This document shows positions 44,888-53,006 of a stretch of DNA of 64,000 bases, one piece after another; position 1 is the first letter of the stretch; the number at the start of each line of letters is the position of its first letter. The notes beneath the pieces are model-generated. The model saw only the letters and a program-made list of their open reading frames with translations. It did no database searches and had not been told where the DNA came from. This DNA comes from JACSRF01 sp964504445. GTDB taxonomy: Bacteria; Chloroflexota; Anaerolineae; Promineifilales; Promineifilaceae. Location: positions 1 to 64,000 of the forward strand of contig CAZDEO010000023.1 in NCBI GenBank assembly GCA_964504445.1. The letters run 5' to 3'. The position numbers and the translations under genes are program-made.

Positions 44888-45295
44888 TTACTCGTGCAAA
44901 GCGCGTATATAGGCAATGATGTCCATGATTTGCTCGTCGGTCAGGGCCGGGTTGCCACCCTTAGGCGGCATGTCCACACCCGTCGTGTTGTCCGGGTGGC
45001 TGATAGGCCGCCCTGTCTTGATGAAGGCCAACAGCTCATCATCGGTTTGGCTGGGCACAAAATCGCTGGTGGTGAATGGTTTGCCCAGCCCTTCTACGCC
45101 GGCTCCGGCAACGCCATGACAAGCGATGCACACTTCATTGTATTTCGCTTCTCCGGCCACAGGGTCGCCTGTGCTGACCGGCACACTCCCGGTATCCCCG
45201 CCGCTGCCCGACGAAGCCGAAGGTTCACTCCCACCACCACAAGCCACCAACAACATCAACAAACCAACCAACAAAACAACCACTAACTTTTTCAT
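44888..45295 (-). CDS. Lipoprotein cytochrome c (monoheme)
   Basis: 135 residues: SPII signal with lipobox LLVACG (Cys19), a Gly/Ser-rich linker, then a class I cytochrome c domain with heme motif CIACH near 56-60 and an axial Met in VDMPPKGGNP. The end ALTDEQIMDIIAYIRALHE is the usual last helix. AAGGAAGAAGAG precedes the ATG. Located between nosL and the Crp gene, it is a likely electron donor to NosZ at the outer face of the membrane, the expected role in clade II clusters. Confidence 0.92.
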   Translation of the reverse strand: MKKLVVVLLVGLLMLLVACGGGSEPSASSGSGGDTGSVPVSTGDPVAGEAKYNEVCIACHGVAGAGVEGLGKPFTTSDFVPSQTDDELLAFIKTGRPISHPDNTTGVDMPPKGGNPALTDEQIMDIIAYIRALHE

Positions 45296-45301
45296 CTTCT
45301 C

Positions 45302-45419
45302 TTCTTCCTTTATTTAGCGTTTTAGCGTTTTAGCTTGTCAGCCAGTCAGCCAGTCGGCTTGTCAGCCAAAACCCCTCTCTATCTCTATCTCTACACTCTA
45401 TCTCTACACTCTACCTCAA
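45302..45419. repeat. Short tandem repeats between nosL and cytochrome c
   Basis: Degenerate repeats AGCGTTTT, then CAGCCAGT/CAGTCAGC, then (TCTATCTC)n-like and TCTACACTC units fill the 120-base gap. Same kind of element as the other intergenic short-repeat tracts. Confidence 0.8.
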
Positions 45420-45898
45420 TGATTGTGCATCATCGCCGGCCGAATCTCTTGGGATTGCAATTCGCTAAATGTCAGCACCACCGCCCCGTCCACGCCAAAA
45501 GCCAACGCTTCGGCCGTTTGCCGGTCGGCAAACGAGACAATATCAAATCCCATCGGCGTGGAGACGCCCGCATTCATCACAAAAATGGCCTCTTCGGCGT
45601 TGAGCCATTCGCCGCTGGTGTAATCGTGGACCCACCAACTGGCAACCTCATCACCACTTTCGGCCGGGTAGAGCAACATACAACCGACATCATCAAAGCG
45701 GCGGGCTTCGCCGTCGGTTGTCCAGTACGCCGTCGCCATCACCTCTTCATTGACCAACATCTTGCACCGGTCGCATCCATCTTGCCCATAAACAAATTCG
45801 GGTGGCTGATCGAAATCAACCTTTTGCTGACAGCCGGCCATCAGCAAGATGAAGACCCACAAAAAAAGAACATGCCTAACACGAAATCGTTTGATCAT
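45416..45898 (-). CDS. nosL: NosL-type copper lipoprotein
   Basis: 160 residues from ATG 45898, which overlaps the nosY stop (TAATG); an upstream in-frame Met is inside nosY. SPII signal with LLMAGC lipobox. The Cu(I)-binding site CDRCKM, followed by RFDDVGCMLLY, matches NosL, a copper chaperone that delivers Cu to NosZ. The protein ends with a His-rich tail MMHNH that could also bind copper. Tight coupling to nosY and nosF is the usual nosDFYL arrangement. Confidence 0.9.
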   Translation of the reverse strand: MIKRFRVRHVLFLWVFILLMAGCQQKVDFDQPPEFVYGQDGCDRCKMLVNEEVMATAYWTTDGEARRFDDVGCMLLYPAESGDEVASWWVHDYTSGEWLNAEEAIFVMNAGVSTPMGFDIVSFADRQTAEALAFGVDGAVVLTFSELQSQEIRPAMMHNH

Positions 45899-46731
45899 TA
45901 TAAGACTCCCTTCCGTTTGAAAATTTGGGTGGCGGCCACGAAGGGCACAGCCACCCACAACAATAAAAGACCGGCCAACAACGGCCGTAACTGCGCCCCA
46001 TACGTCCGAAACGCATACACCCCCACCGGCCCTAACACCTCTAAATTACTGCGTAAATCCAAAATGGCGGCGATTTTGAACAATTGGAGCGGGTTGATCA
46101 AGGCCAACAAGAAGAGTTGATTGGGGTCTAACTGCAAAACCAACGCCGAACCCATCAGCCCCAAATCACCAAAAAAGACGAGGATAAGCCACAGAAACAA
46201 GGCCAAGCCAACGGCCGTTGCCCCCCTCTGTACCAACGCCGAAATGAGATACCCCACGCTGAGGGTCGCCACCGCCAGCAAGCAAGCCAACAGGAGCAGA
46301 GCGACATAGGTACGCACTTCGCCACCGCCGCCGTTAAGGGTGATGAGCACGGCCGTTAAGCCAAACCCCAACCCAATCGCCGCCACCAACGCCAACGCCA
46401 GCCCCAAAAACTTGCCCAGCAGTAACTCTGCCTGATTGATCGGTTGCGCCATCAAGTAGAGGAGCGTCCCCTTATCCCGCTCACTGGCGAGGCTCAACGC
46501 CCCCAACGTCAACCCCATCAGCGGCACAATCAGCAGGATGAGATTGATGAGGCTGGCACTGGTACGGCCGTAGCCCGCCAGCCCACTACTTCCCACGCCC
46601 GAAAGCGTCATCCACGCCAGCGACAGCGACAAACCGGCAAACGCCAGCGCGTACAACAAAAACCAGCGATTGCGCCGCGCATCCCGCAACTCTTTCTGTA
46701 AAATCGTCACCACATTTTCAAAATCAATCAT
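45898..46731 (-). CDS. nosY: NosY, ABC transporter membrane subunit
   Basis: 277 residues from ATG 46731 (GGAG 8 bases upstream, and 4 bases after the nosF stop). About six membrane helices of the ABC-2 type: KELRDARRNRWFLLYAL, LILLIVPLMGLTLGALSLASERDKGTLLYLMAQPI, LGYLISALVQRGATAVGLALFLWLILVFFG. The ASERDKGTLLYLMAQP segment is characteristic of NosY. With NosF and NosD it forms the transporter needed for assembly of the Cu centre of NosZ. Confidence 0.92.
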   Translation of the reverse strand: MIDFENVVTILQKELRDARRNRWFLLYALAFAGLSLSLAWMTLSGVGSSGLAGYGRTSASLINLILLIVPLMGLTLGALSLASERDKGTLLYLMAQPINQAELLLGKFLGLALALVAAIGLGFGLTAVLITLNGGGGEVRTYVALLLLACLLAVATLSVGYLISALVQRGATAVGLALFLWLILVFFGDLGLMGSALVLQLDPNQLFLLALINPLQLFKIAAILDLRSNLEVLGPVGVYAFRTYGAQLRPLLAGLLLLWVAVPFVAATQIFKRKGVL

Positions 46732-46735
46732 CGGG

Positions 46736-47590
46736 TTACTCCACTGCAAAATCTTCGACCACAATGCCCGCTTCATGGAGCAAATGGATCGCCTGCCCTT
46801 TCTGACCCGGTTTCACCTGTACCCGCACCCCGCGCCCATTTTGGCTCACCGGCAACCCGGCCGCATGAAGGGCATGGATGGCCGGCGCAATCCTCGGCGG
46901 GGGCAAGTAAAGATGAAGCGTCGTCTCCCAGCCCAATTGCCGCTCCAGCTCATGCGGGGCGGCATTCACCACCAGTTTACCCGCCTCCAACAACAGCACC
47001 CGATCCGCCAGCGCGGTGATCTCCTCCAAGCGATGGGAGGAGAAGACGAGCGTTTTGCCTTGCTGGTTGAGATCATGAAGCAACAGCAGAAAATCTTCGC
47101 GGGCGCGGATGTCTAAATTCGCCGTCGGCTCATCCAAAATGAGCAGGGGCGGGTCGGAGAGCAAGGCCAACGCCAACGCCAGCCTCTGCTTCAACCCGCC
47201 GGACAGATTTTGCACCTGTTTGGACAGATGGCTGGTGAGATCAAGCCGCTCTAGCAGGGGGGTGAAGTCGGTGCCGTTGGGCAATTTCCGCAGGCGAGCG
47301 TAAAAGGTGATTGTTTCGGCGACGCTCATGTCGTCGTGGAAGGTTAGTGCCTGCGGCACAAAGCCCACTTGCTGGCGCACCGTTTTGCCCTGCTTTTGCA
47401 CGTCTAAGCCGTTGATCCGTATCTGGCCTTCAAAGGGGAGGAGGTGGAGCAAACAGCGCACGGCCGTTGTTTTACCAGCCCCATTCGCCCCCCACAAGGC
47501 CACCGCTTCCCCTGTTTGCACTGTGAAAGAGAGATCGTCAACGGCCGTTAACCGGCCAAATCGTTTCGTCAAATTCGTTACTGTAATCAT
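46736..47590 (-). CDS. nosF: NosF, ABC transporter ATPase
   Basis: 284 residues: Walker A GANGAGKTT, signature LSGGLKQRLAL, Walker B LLILDEPTANLD, H-loop VFSSHRLEEI. The C-terminal 70 residues beyond the ATPase core (ERQLGWETTLHLYLP to VVEDFAVE) are usual for NosF. AAAGGGTG precedes the ATG. Partner of NosY (4 bases downstream) and NosD. Confidence 0.92.
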   Translation of the reverse strand: MITVTNLTKRFGRLTAVDDLSFTVQTGEAVALWGANGAGKTTAVRCLLHLLPFEGQIRINGLDVQKQGKTVRQQVGFVPQALTFHDDMSVAETITFYARLRKLPNGTDFTPLLERLDLTSHLSKQVQNLSGGLKQRLALALALLSDPPLLILDEPTANLDIRAREDFLLLLHDLNQQGKTLVFSSHRLEEITALADRVLLLEAGKLVVNAAPHELERQLGWETTLHLYLPPPRIAPAIHALHAAGLPVSQNGRGVRVQVKPGQKGQAIHLLHEAGIVVEDFAVE

Positions 47591-47610
47591 AAAATCACCC
47601 TTTCACCCCG

Positions 47611-49002
47611 TCACCTTGCCACCACATACCGTCGCCAATGAACGCGGGGCACCACGCCCACCACCGCCACTGCCAGCAACAAAATCACGCCAGAGAGGAT
47701 CGGCCACAAAGGACTGACGGTGCGGGGTAGCGGCGGGGTGTCGCTGGGGATGTAGGGCTGGGTCAACGGCCGTTCGTCTACCAATTTCGGTTGTGGCTTC
47801 ACCAGCGGGAACGCCTTCGCCGCAAAATCCAGCGCATTCGTCGCCGGGCTGTACACAAACAGCCGCAAATTGGGCGACCTCTGCATCAAATTCTCAAACA
47901 GTCGCTCCGAGCGGTACGCCATCTCCCCTAAGCCATCGCCGTCGGCATCATAACCAGCGTAATCGCTCCAGTAATTGCCCCGATTCGCCACTGTCCATTC
48001 GTTAATGCCCGGCTTGCCACCGCCGGCAATCGCCACCTGCTCTTCATTTTCGATAAAACTGTTGTTGGCAAATTGATTGTGGCGCACGGCGGGCATCATC
48101 TCTACGCCGATGTCGTTATAAGCGAACAGGTTGCCGCTAAAAAGGCCGACGCTATCCACTTCACGCGGTGAACCATCTAAATAAGCCCCCACGCGATTGT
48201 TGAGGAAGAGGTTTTCCATAATTTGGGCGTCGTCCACATCTTTTAGCCCAATGCCGTACCCGCTGGGGCCGCGATTGCCGGCCACCGTGTTATTGACCAT
48301 TTGCAAGCGGCGGCTGTACATGAGGAACGCGCCGACGGAGTTGTTGAGCAGTTGGTTTTGGCTGATGAGGGCGTCGTCGCAATACATGAAGTGCAGACCG
48401 TAACGGCCGTTACTAACCACATTCCCGCGCAAAGTGAGCCGTTCCGAATACCACAACACCACGTCACGGCCGTTGGTCACCCCATTGTTTTCGATAAGCA
48501 CGTCATTACTCGACCACACCCGAATGCCATCTCCGCGACGAGGTACCTCCAGCGGCTTACTGCTGATCTGGTTGTCACGGATGACGCTATTCGATGCTTC
48601 GCGCAGGTAAATGCCAAACAGCGTCGCCTCAAACCGATTGCCGACAAGAGTCAGCCGTTCCGCTTCCCCCGCTACGCCAGAATTTTCGGCGTCGAGAGAA
48701 TGGCCGCTGTTGCGAATGAGAAAGCCCTGCACGGTGATGTCGGGCGCGGTGAGGCGCAGAACCGTCCCCGTTCCCCCGCCATCAATGACCGGCCAATTTT
48801 CACCGATGAGGGTCAGCGGCTTATCAATCACCAGATGGCCGTGAAAAACGCCCCCGTTGACGATGAGCGTATCCCCCGCTGAGGCTTGGGCGATGGCGTC
48901 GGCTAACTGATCGGCAGAAACGGCCGTTTCTGCCCCAGCCACCGGTTGGACCCACAGCCAGCCCAAAAGCAACACAAGCAACCCGGCGACTTTGCGGCTC
49001 AT
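47611..49002 (-). CDS. nosD: NosD, periplasmic-type parallel beta-helix copper-assembly protein
   Basis: 463 residues: signal peptide (1-24, GLLVLLLGWLWVQPVAGA), then right-handed beta-helix repeats (VIDKPLTLIGENWPVIDGGGTG, SNSVIRDNQISSKP, NDVLIENNGVTNG, DDALISQNQLLNNS) of the NosD/carbohydrate-binding type, a segment YWSDYAGYDADGDGLGEMAYR conserved in NosD, and a C-terminal membrane helix (about 430-452). It delivers copper sulfide components to NosZ with NosFY. The start ATG overlaps the TGA of the upstream gene (ATGA). Confidence 0.92.
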   Translation of the reverse strand: MSRKVAGLLVLLLGWLWVQPVAGAETAVSADQLADAIAQASAGDTLIVNGGVFHGHLVIDKPLTLIGENWPVIDGGGTGTVLRLTAPDITVQGFLIRNSGHSLDAENSGVAGEAERLTLVGNRFEATLFGIYLREASNSVIRDNQISSKPLEVPRRGDGIRVWSSNDVLIENNGVTNGRDVVLWYSERLTLRGNVVSNGRYGLHFMYCDDALISQNQLLNNSVGAFLMYSRRLQMVNNTVAGNRGPSGYGIGLKDVDDAQIMENLFLNNRVGAYLDGSPREVDSVGLFSGNLFAYNDIGVEMMPAVRHNQFANNSFIENEEQVAIAGGGKPGINEWTVANRGNYWSDYAGYDADGDGLGEMAYRSERLFENLMQRSPNLRLFVYSPATNALDFAAKAFPLVKPQPKLVDERPLTQPYIPSDTPPLPRTVSPLWPILSGVILLLAVAVVGVVPRVHWRRYVVAR

Positions 49003-49658
49003 GTCCCGACTCCATCCACCAGAGGTTTGTACGCTCGCCGGTGGGCATACAGGGCGGCGATGGTCAAAAAGCCGGCCAAAAAAGCAAGATAAATGCCGAT
49101 TTGAAACTCAGCAATGGTGCGGAATTGCGCCACCGTCCCTTCGCCCCAGATGGGGGGCACAAAGGGTTTGATCGCCCCGCTTAACGGCGCGGTGGGGTCA
49201 AGGTTGAGGCCAAAATGGCGCATCCAAAAGTACATATCGGCCAAAAAGACGTAGGGTATCAGGATGGCGGGCAAGGCGAGCAAGGCCGCCCATTTGGTGT
49301 GAATGAAAACGGCCGCGCCTAGCAACATCGCCAAAATCGTAATCGCCGCAATGCTGACTGACCGCTCTAACTGCGCCGCTTCGCCCAACGGCCGCATCCC
49401 GATGTAATGGTTCAGCCCGTCAATCTCAAACACATCGCCGGTCATGCGGTTGACATACACCTGCACCGACAGCCCGCCCGGATATTGGGGTGCCATCAAG
49501 GTCATCTTCCAGTAGGGCAAAAAGAGGGAGATCAGCAGGAGCAAAGCGGCCGTTATCAGCAGAATGGTTGGCAACCAATACCGCCAGCGATCTTCGTTAG
49601 CTACATCGGCCGGAATGCGGGGGCCGATGATCTTTTTCAATGCGTTCATGGGTCTCAT
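48999..49658 (-). CDS. Nos-cluster membrane protein (NosB-like)
   Basis: 219 residues from ATG 49658; ATG 49649 and an upstream in-frame ATG at 49688 are alternatives, the latter lying in repeat DNA. Four to five membrane helices. After helix one, ISLFLPYWKMTLMAPQYPGGLSVQVYVNRMTGDVFEIDGLNHYIGM is the stretch that I recall from membrane proteins encoded beside clade II nosZ (nosB position). Its role is not established; N2O-respiration electron transfer or assembly is likely from position. Directly follows nosZ after the hairpin. Confidence 0.75.
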   Translation of the reverse strand: MRPMNALKKIIGPRIPADVANEDRWRYWLPTILLITAALLLLISLFLPYWKMTLMAPQYPGGLSVQVYVNRMTGDVFEIDGLNHYIGMRPLGEAAQLERSVSIAAITILAMLLGAAVFIHTKWAALLALPAILIPYVFLADMYFWMRHFGLNLDPTAPLSGAIKPFVPPIWGEGTVAQFRTIAEFQIGIYLAFLAGFLTIAALYAHRRAYKPLVDGVGT

Positions 49659-49707
49659 GGTTTTTGATGCGTGATGCGTAAGGTTCACGCATCACGCATC
49701 AAAAACC
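49659..49707. other. Long hairpin of CGTGATG heptamers between nosZ and nosB-like gene
   Basis: Perfect 21-base arms (49659-49679 and 49687-49707) with a 7-base loop, built from the heptamer GCGTGAT/ATCACGC. No T tract directly after the arm on the nosZ strand. It could stabilise the nosZ mRNA 3' end and lower expression of the downstream genes. Confidence 0.75.
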
Positions 49708-49715
49708 CGTATCAG

Positions 49716-51755
49716 CTACTCACTCGGCTCAATCAACATGTAACCCGTCATCTCTAAATGCAAAGCGGAACAGAACTCAGTGCAGTAGTAGGAGAACACG
49801 CCGTCTTCGGTGGCCTCAAACTCAAAGGTGACGGCTTCACCCGGCTCAATGCTGACGTTGATGTTGTAGGCGGGGATGGAGAAGCCGTGCGTGGCGTCGT
49901 AGGCGCGTTCGACGTTGGTGATGTGCCATGTTACGTGGTCGCCCTGTTTGATTTCGACGTGTTCGGGGGTGAAGTGACTGCGAACGGCCGTCATCCAAAT
50001 CTCCACGTTATTGCCATTCCGCTCAATCCGTTCCTCACCCAATTGCACCGCGTTGGGGTCTACCGACATGGTGTGCGGATTCCAGCCGATTTCAGGATAC
50101 ACTTCCCACGGACTCAGCTTGTCCGCTTTGATGATTTGGGCGTAATGGGGTTCGCCATCGGGCAACGGCATGTCATACAGCAAAGGCATGTTGGCTCCCG
50201 GCGCGGAAATATCCAGCAATTGGAAATTTTGCGGCAATAACGGCCCCACCGGATGGAAACGATCCACTGCCCATTTGTTGAGCGAGACGAGGTAGTTCCC
50301 ATCAGGGCTGACGGTATCCCCTTCAGCGGCCGAAATATGGCCGACGTTGTAATGCACCGATGTTTTCTGGATCAACGTCCAATCGGGGTCTTCATGCAAA
50401 TCAGAATAGGGGCCGCCTAACGTCCAGCGGGCAACGGCCGAATCGAGGAACAAGCTGGTGTAGGCATACCCCTTGTTGTCGAATTGGGTGTGCAACGGGC
50501 CAAGCCCCAACTCCACTTGCTGTTCAACAACAGCGTCAAAATCCAAGATTGGCACGCCATAATCATCAAACGTGAAATTCTGGTCAGCAATCGCTTGCTG
50601 AATTTTGTCGAAGCTGTAAATGGTCACATGGGGATCGAGCTTGCCAGAGATGACCATGTACTCGCCACCGGGCGACACATCTACCCCGTGCGGGCTTTTC
50701 GGTTCGGGGGCAAAGTAGAGCAGACCTTCATCAATGGAAGTTTGAAGCGGCACCACGCGGAAGCCATTGATCTCAATGGTGTTGCCCGCTTGAGCCACCT
50801 CAACCGCTTTGTCTAAGTTGATGATGTGCAGGTAATCCATGTCCCGCTGGGACGCGCCCGACTCGAAGGGCGGGTTGCCATCTTCCACGCCGCCAGTCGC
50901 CATTTCGGTGTTGAAGGAGTTGCAGAAGACCCAGCCATCACTGACCAATTTGCCCGCGTCGCACAAATCTTGCCAGTAGGGGGGCAGTTCTAAGGCGAAG
51001 GATTGTTCGGGTAGAACCCGGCCGCTGTCCCGATCAAACTTCCAGAAAGTGACCATCCCGCGATACTCTTCGGCGTAATTTTCGAGAGAGCTATACCCTG
51101 CACCAAGCGGCGCGGCGTATTGCCCGCCTTCAATGATCCATTCTGTATCGGGCGTGACCATCGTGCCCCCATGATCGTTGAGGGCGATGGGGTTTTTGAC
51201 GATTTGCTTGGTCTCGAAATCACGCAAATCAATGACGGCGATACGCGCTTGCGCTTTGTCGTTGATGAACAAAAATTGACCATCATAATCGCCGTCTGTT
51301 TCGCTGAGGGCGGGATGATGGGTGTCAGCCCAAGTGACGGTTTGCCCCAGCACTTGCCCCGCCTCTAGCAGTTCCATCGTCTCTTTGGCACCGTAGCCGT
51401 ACCCTTGCCAAGGCTCGGGGGTGAAGACGGCGATGGTTTTGAGCATCCGCATGGAGGGCAGGCCAATGACGAACACTTGCCCCGCATGGCCGCCGGAGGC
51501 GAACATGATGTATTCGTCGTGCATACCGGTGGGCGTGTAGGTTTTCACGGCGGCGACAATATCAGCGGGGGTTAGCCCGCGTGCTTCAGCGATGGCTTGA
51601 ACATCGGTGGAGCCAGCGGTGCTACTGCTGGTAGGACTATCATTGGGGCTGTCGTTGTCCTGACAACTGGCAATGGCTAACATGGTTAGCAAAAGAATAA
51701 AAACAACGGCCGCGTATAACGGCCGTTTACTAAAGGGTTGAGCAATTAACCTCAT
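49716..51755 (-). CDS. nosZ: Nitrous oxide reductase, clade II (lipoprotein type)
   Basis: 679 residues from ATG 51755, preceded by GAGGAGG at 6 bases. It reduces N2O to N2 at a CuZ/CuA pair outside the membrane. The signal has a hydrophobic core and lipobox IASC (Cys31) and no twin-arginine, so it is Sec-exported and lipid-anchored, unlike clade I Tat enzymes. CuZ ligand region: TWADTHHPALSETDGDYDG, IALNDHGGTM, PKSPHGVDVSPGG; CuA domain at the C-terminus with THGFSI and CTEFCSALHLEM (C-x3-C-x3-H-x2-M). Chloroflexota are known to carry clade II nosZ. Only near-edge copies of ACGGCCGT occur. Confidence 0.96.
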   Translation of the reverse strand: MRLIAQPFSKRPLYAAVVFILLLTMLAIASCQDNDSPNDSPTSSSTAGSTDVQAIAEARGLTPADIVAAVKTYTPTGMHDEYIMFASGGHAGQVFVIGLPSMRMLKTIAVFTPEPWQGYGYGAKETMELLEAGQVLGQTVTWADTHHPALSETDGDYDGQFLFINDKAQARIAVIDLRDFETKQIVKNPIALNDHGGTMVTPDTEWIIEGGQYAAPLGAGYSSLENYAEEYRGMVTFWKFDRDSGRVLPEQSFALELPPYWQDLCDAGKLVSDGWVFCNSFNTEMATGGVEDGNPPFESGASQRDMDYLHIINLDKAVEVAQAGNTIEINGFRVVPLQTSIDEGLLYFAPEPKSPHGVDVSPGGEYMVISGKLDPHVTIYSFDKIQQAIADQNFTFDDYGVPILDFDAVVEQQVELGLGPLHTQFDNKGYAYTSLFLDSAVARWTLGGPYSDLHEDPDWTLIQKTSVHYNVGHISAAEGDTVSPDGNYLVSLNKWAVDRFHPVGPLLPQNFQLLDISAPGANMPLLYDMPLPDGEPHYAQIIKADKLSPWEVYPEIGWNPHTMSVDPNAVQLGEERIERNGNNVEIWMTAVRSHFTPEHVEIKQGDHVTWHITNVERAYDATHGFSIPAYNINVSIEPGEAVTFEFEATEDGVFSYYCTEFCSALHLEMTGYMLIEPSE

Positions 51756-51871
51756 GGACTGCCTCCTCGTCGGGTAAATTTGGGTAAAAGTGGGTCTTTG
51801 CAGAGGGCAGATACCTCTTTTGCCCCTCATGCGCAAAGGAAAACCGCTAATGTGTTGATTCTTTCCCTAGA

Positions 51872-51913
51872 GATTACCCCTGACAGCCCTCACAAACGTT
51901 GCAAAAATGCAAG
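51872..51913 (-). promoter_or_regulatory. Crp/Fnr-type box and -10 element before nosZ (class II spacing)
   Basis: On the minus strand TTGCA-TTTT-TGCAA (51913-51900) fits the TTGNN-N4-NNCAA site of FNR/Dnr/NnrR regulators. A -10-like TAATCT follows at 51877-51872. Counting from that -10, the box centre falls at -41.5, the standard class II activator position, with a start near 51865, about 110 bases before the nosZ ATG. Confidence 0.6.
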
Positions 51914-52035
51914 GAACCACCGAGCTGATAAGGTCAGCCACAAGACAATTACCAGCAAGCACAGCCCGCCAATAATACCTGGTGCTTGAAGATTAAAGAT
52001 TTTTGGCCTTTAGAAATTGAGGGGGTTGGCAGCCC

Positions 52036-52107
52036 GTAAAGCGTGAAGGGTGAAATATGACCAGAGAGGCATCACGTTTCACGCATCACATTTCATGCCA
52101 AACCTCA
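52036..52107. repeat. Short repeats of the CGTGATG/TTTCACGCATCAC type
   Basis: GCGTGAA, GGGTGAA and further on ATCACGTTTCACGCATCACATTTCA: degenerate heptamers of the same family as the nosZ-nosB hairpin, in partly inverted orientation. Confidence 0.7.
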
Positions 52108-52159
52108 CGAAATCCCAAAGACCTAGATTTTTTTGTAGATGCAGATTGGGAGCTACCGA

Positions 52160-52933
52160 TTATCCACGGTCTGCTAAGGCATACACAATATGAGACTGGC
52201 GGCGGCGCACGGCCGTTGGCAAAAACTTCTCGGCACGGGCAAAATAGCCCAATCCCCACATGGCGAAGGCCTCAAATTTGCCGCTGGTGGCCTGTTCGCG
52301 CTGCTCCTCGCTGCGGATGATGCCGGGCGGGAAAGGGGGCATGTCAATGTAGCCGCAGCGGTGGAGCGGGAGCACGGAGGAGAAGAGGGCTTGCAGTTGG
52401 GCGAGGGTGAGGCCAGAAAGCCCGCTGAGGTTGGTATGGGCAGGGTTGTCGCCGTTGGGGCAAAAGAGGGCCACGACCGTTGCCACCCCCAGCAGCCGCG
52501 CCACATACCCCTGCCGCTGGGGCCCATCCAATCTTTGCAGCGCCTCCGAGGAGAGCGCCAGGTCAAAATCTTGCGTCAGTTCACTCATTTGGCCCAGGTG
52601 GGCAACGGGAATAAAGATGGGGGAAACGGCCGTTAGCCAACCCGCCTGCTGGGCCGCCACCAGGCTGCGCTGCGCCTTCGCCAGCGCTTCAGGGCGATCA
52701 TCCACAATGGTCAGCGCCGCGCCCGTCTCTGCGGCCAACTGCACAAAATCAAGGCTGCTGCCATATTTTTGTGGCAACCCGGCAATGAGGATGGTAGACG
52801 GCCGTTTCTGCAACCATTTTTGCAAAACCAACCGCTTGGCAAAATACTCATACGCCGTGCCTACACCTTCGCCTTCAGCCAGAGCCAACGCGTACAGAGA
52901 TTTGATAGAGAAAGAAGTTAACATAATCATCAA
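52160..52933 (-). CDS. SAM-dependent methyltransferase-like protein
   Basis: 257 residues. A Rossmann-type methyltransferase with an atypical glycine loop: STILIAGLPQKYGSSLDFVQLAAE, then ALTIVDDRPEALAKAQ (acidic ribose-binding end), QDFDLALSSEALQRL (motif post IV). No further substrate motif. Starts close to an upstream short-repeat tract (ATG 52933; ATG 52924 also in frame) and has no clear Shine-Dalgarno sequence. First gene on the minus strand after the glycan block, 73 bases downstream of the epimerase. Confidence 0.7.
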   Translation of the reverse strand: MMIMLTSFSIKSLYALALAEGEGVGTAYEYFAKRLVLQKWLQKRPSTILIAGLPQKYGSSLDFVQLAAETGAALTIVDDRPEALAKAQRSLVAAQQAGWLTAVSPIFIPVAHLGQMSELTQDFDLALSSEALQRLDGPQRQGYVARLLGVATVVALFCPNGDNPAHTNLSGLSGLTLAQLQALFSSVLPLHRCGYIDMPPFPPGIIRSEEQREQATSGKFEAFAMWGLGYFARAEKFLPTAVRRRQSHIVYALADRG

Positions 52934-53006
52934 TAGTCAATTGTGAATCGTCAATTATCAACGACGGTCGGTTGACCATTGGCAATTGACCATTCACAAT
53001 TGGCAA
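52934..53006. repeat. Intergenic short tandem repeats (CAATTGACCATTG type)
   Basis: Units such as GTCAATTGTGAAT, TTGACCATTGGCAATTGACCATTCACAATTGGCAATT fill the gap between epimerase and methyltransferase. The same units appear translated in the GT39-like gene at 33.27 kb and at the start of the gene at 59.5-61.0 kb. Confidence 0.85.

Larger units (their letters stand above)
51756..52159. other. 404-base region upstream of nosZ
   Basis: No gene is supported. It contains the Fnr-type box and -10 at 51872-51913, an untranslated leader of about 110 bases for nosZ, and short repeats at 52036-52107. Nothing else was seen in 51914-52035. Confidence 0.6.
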
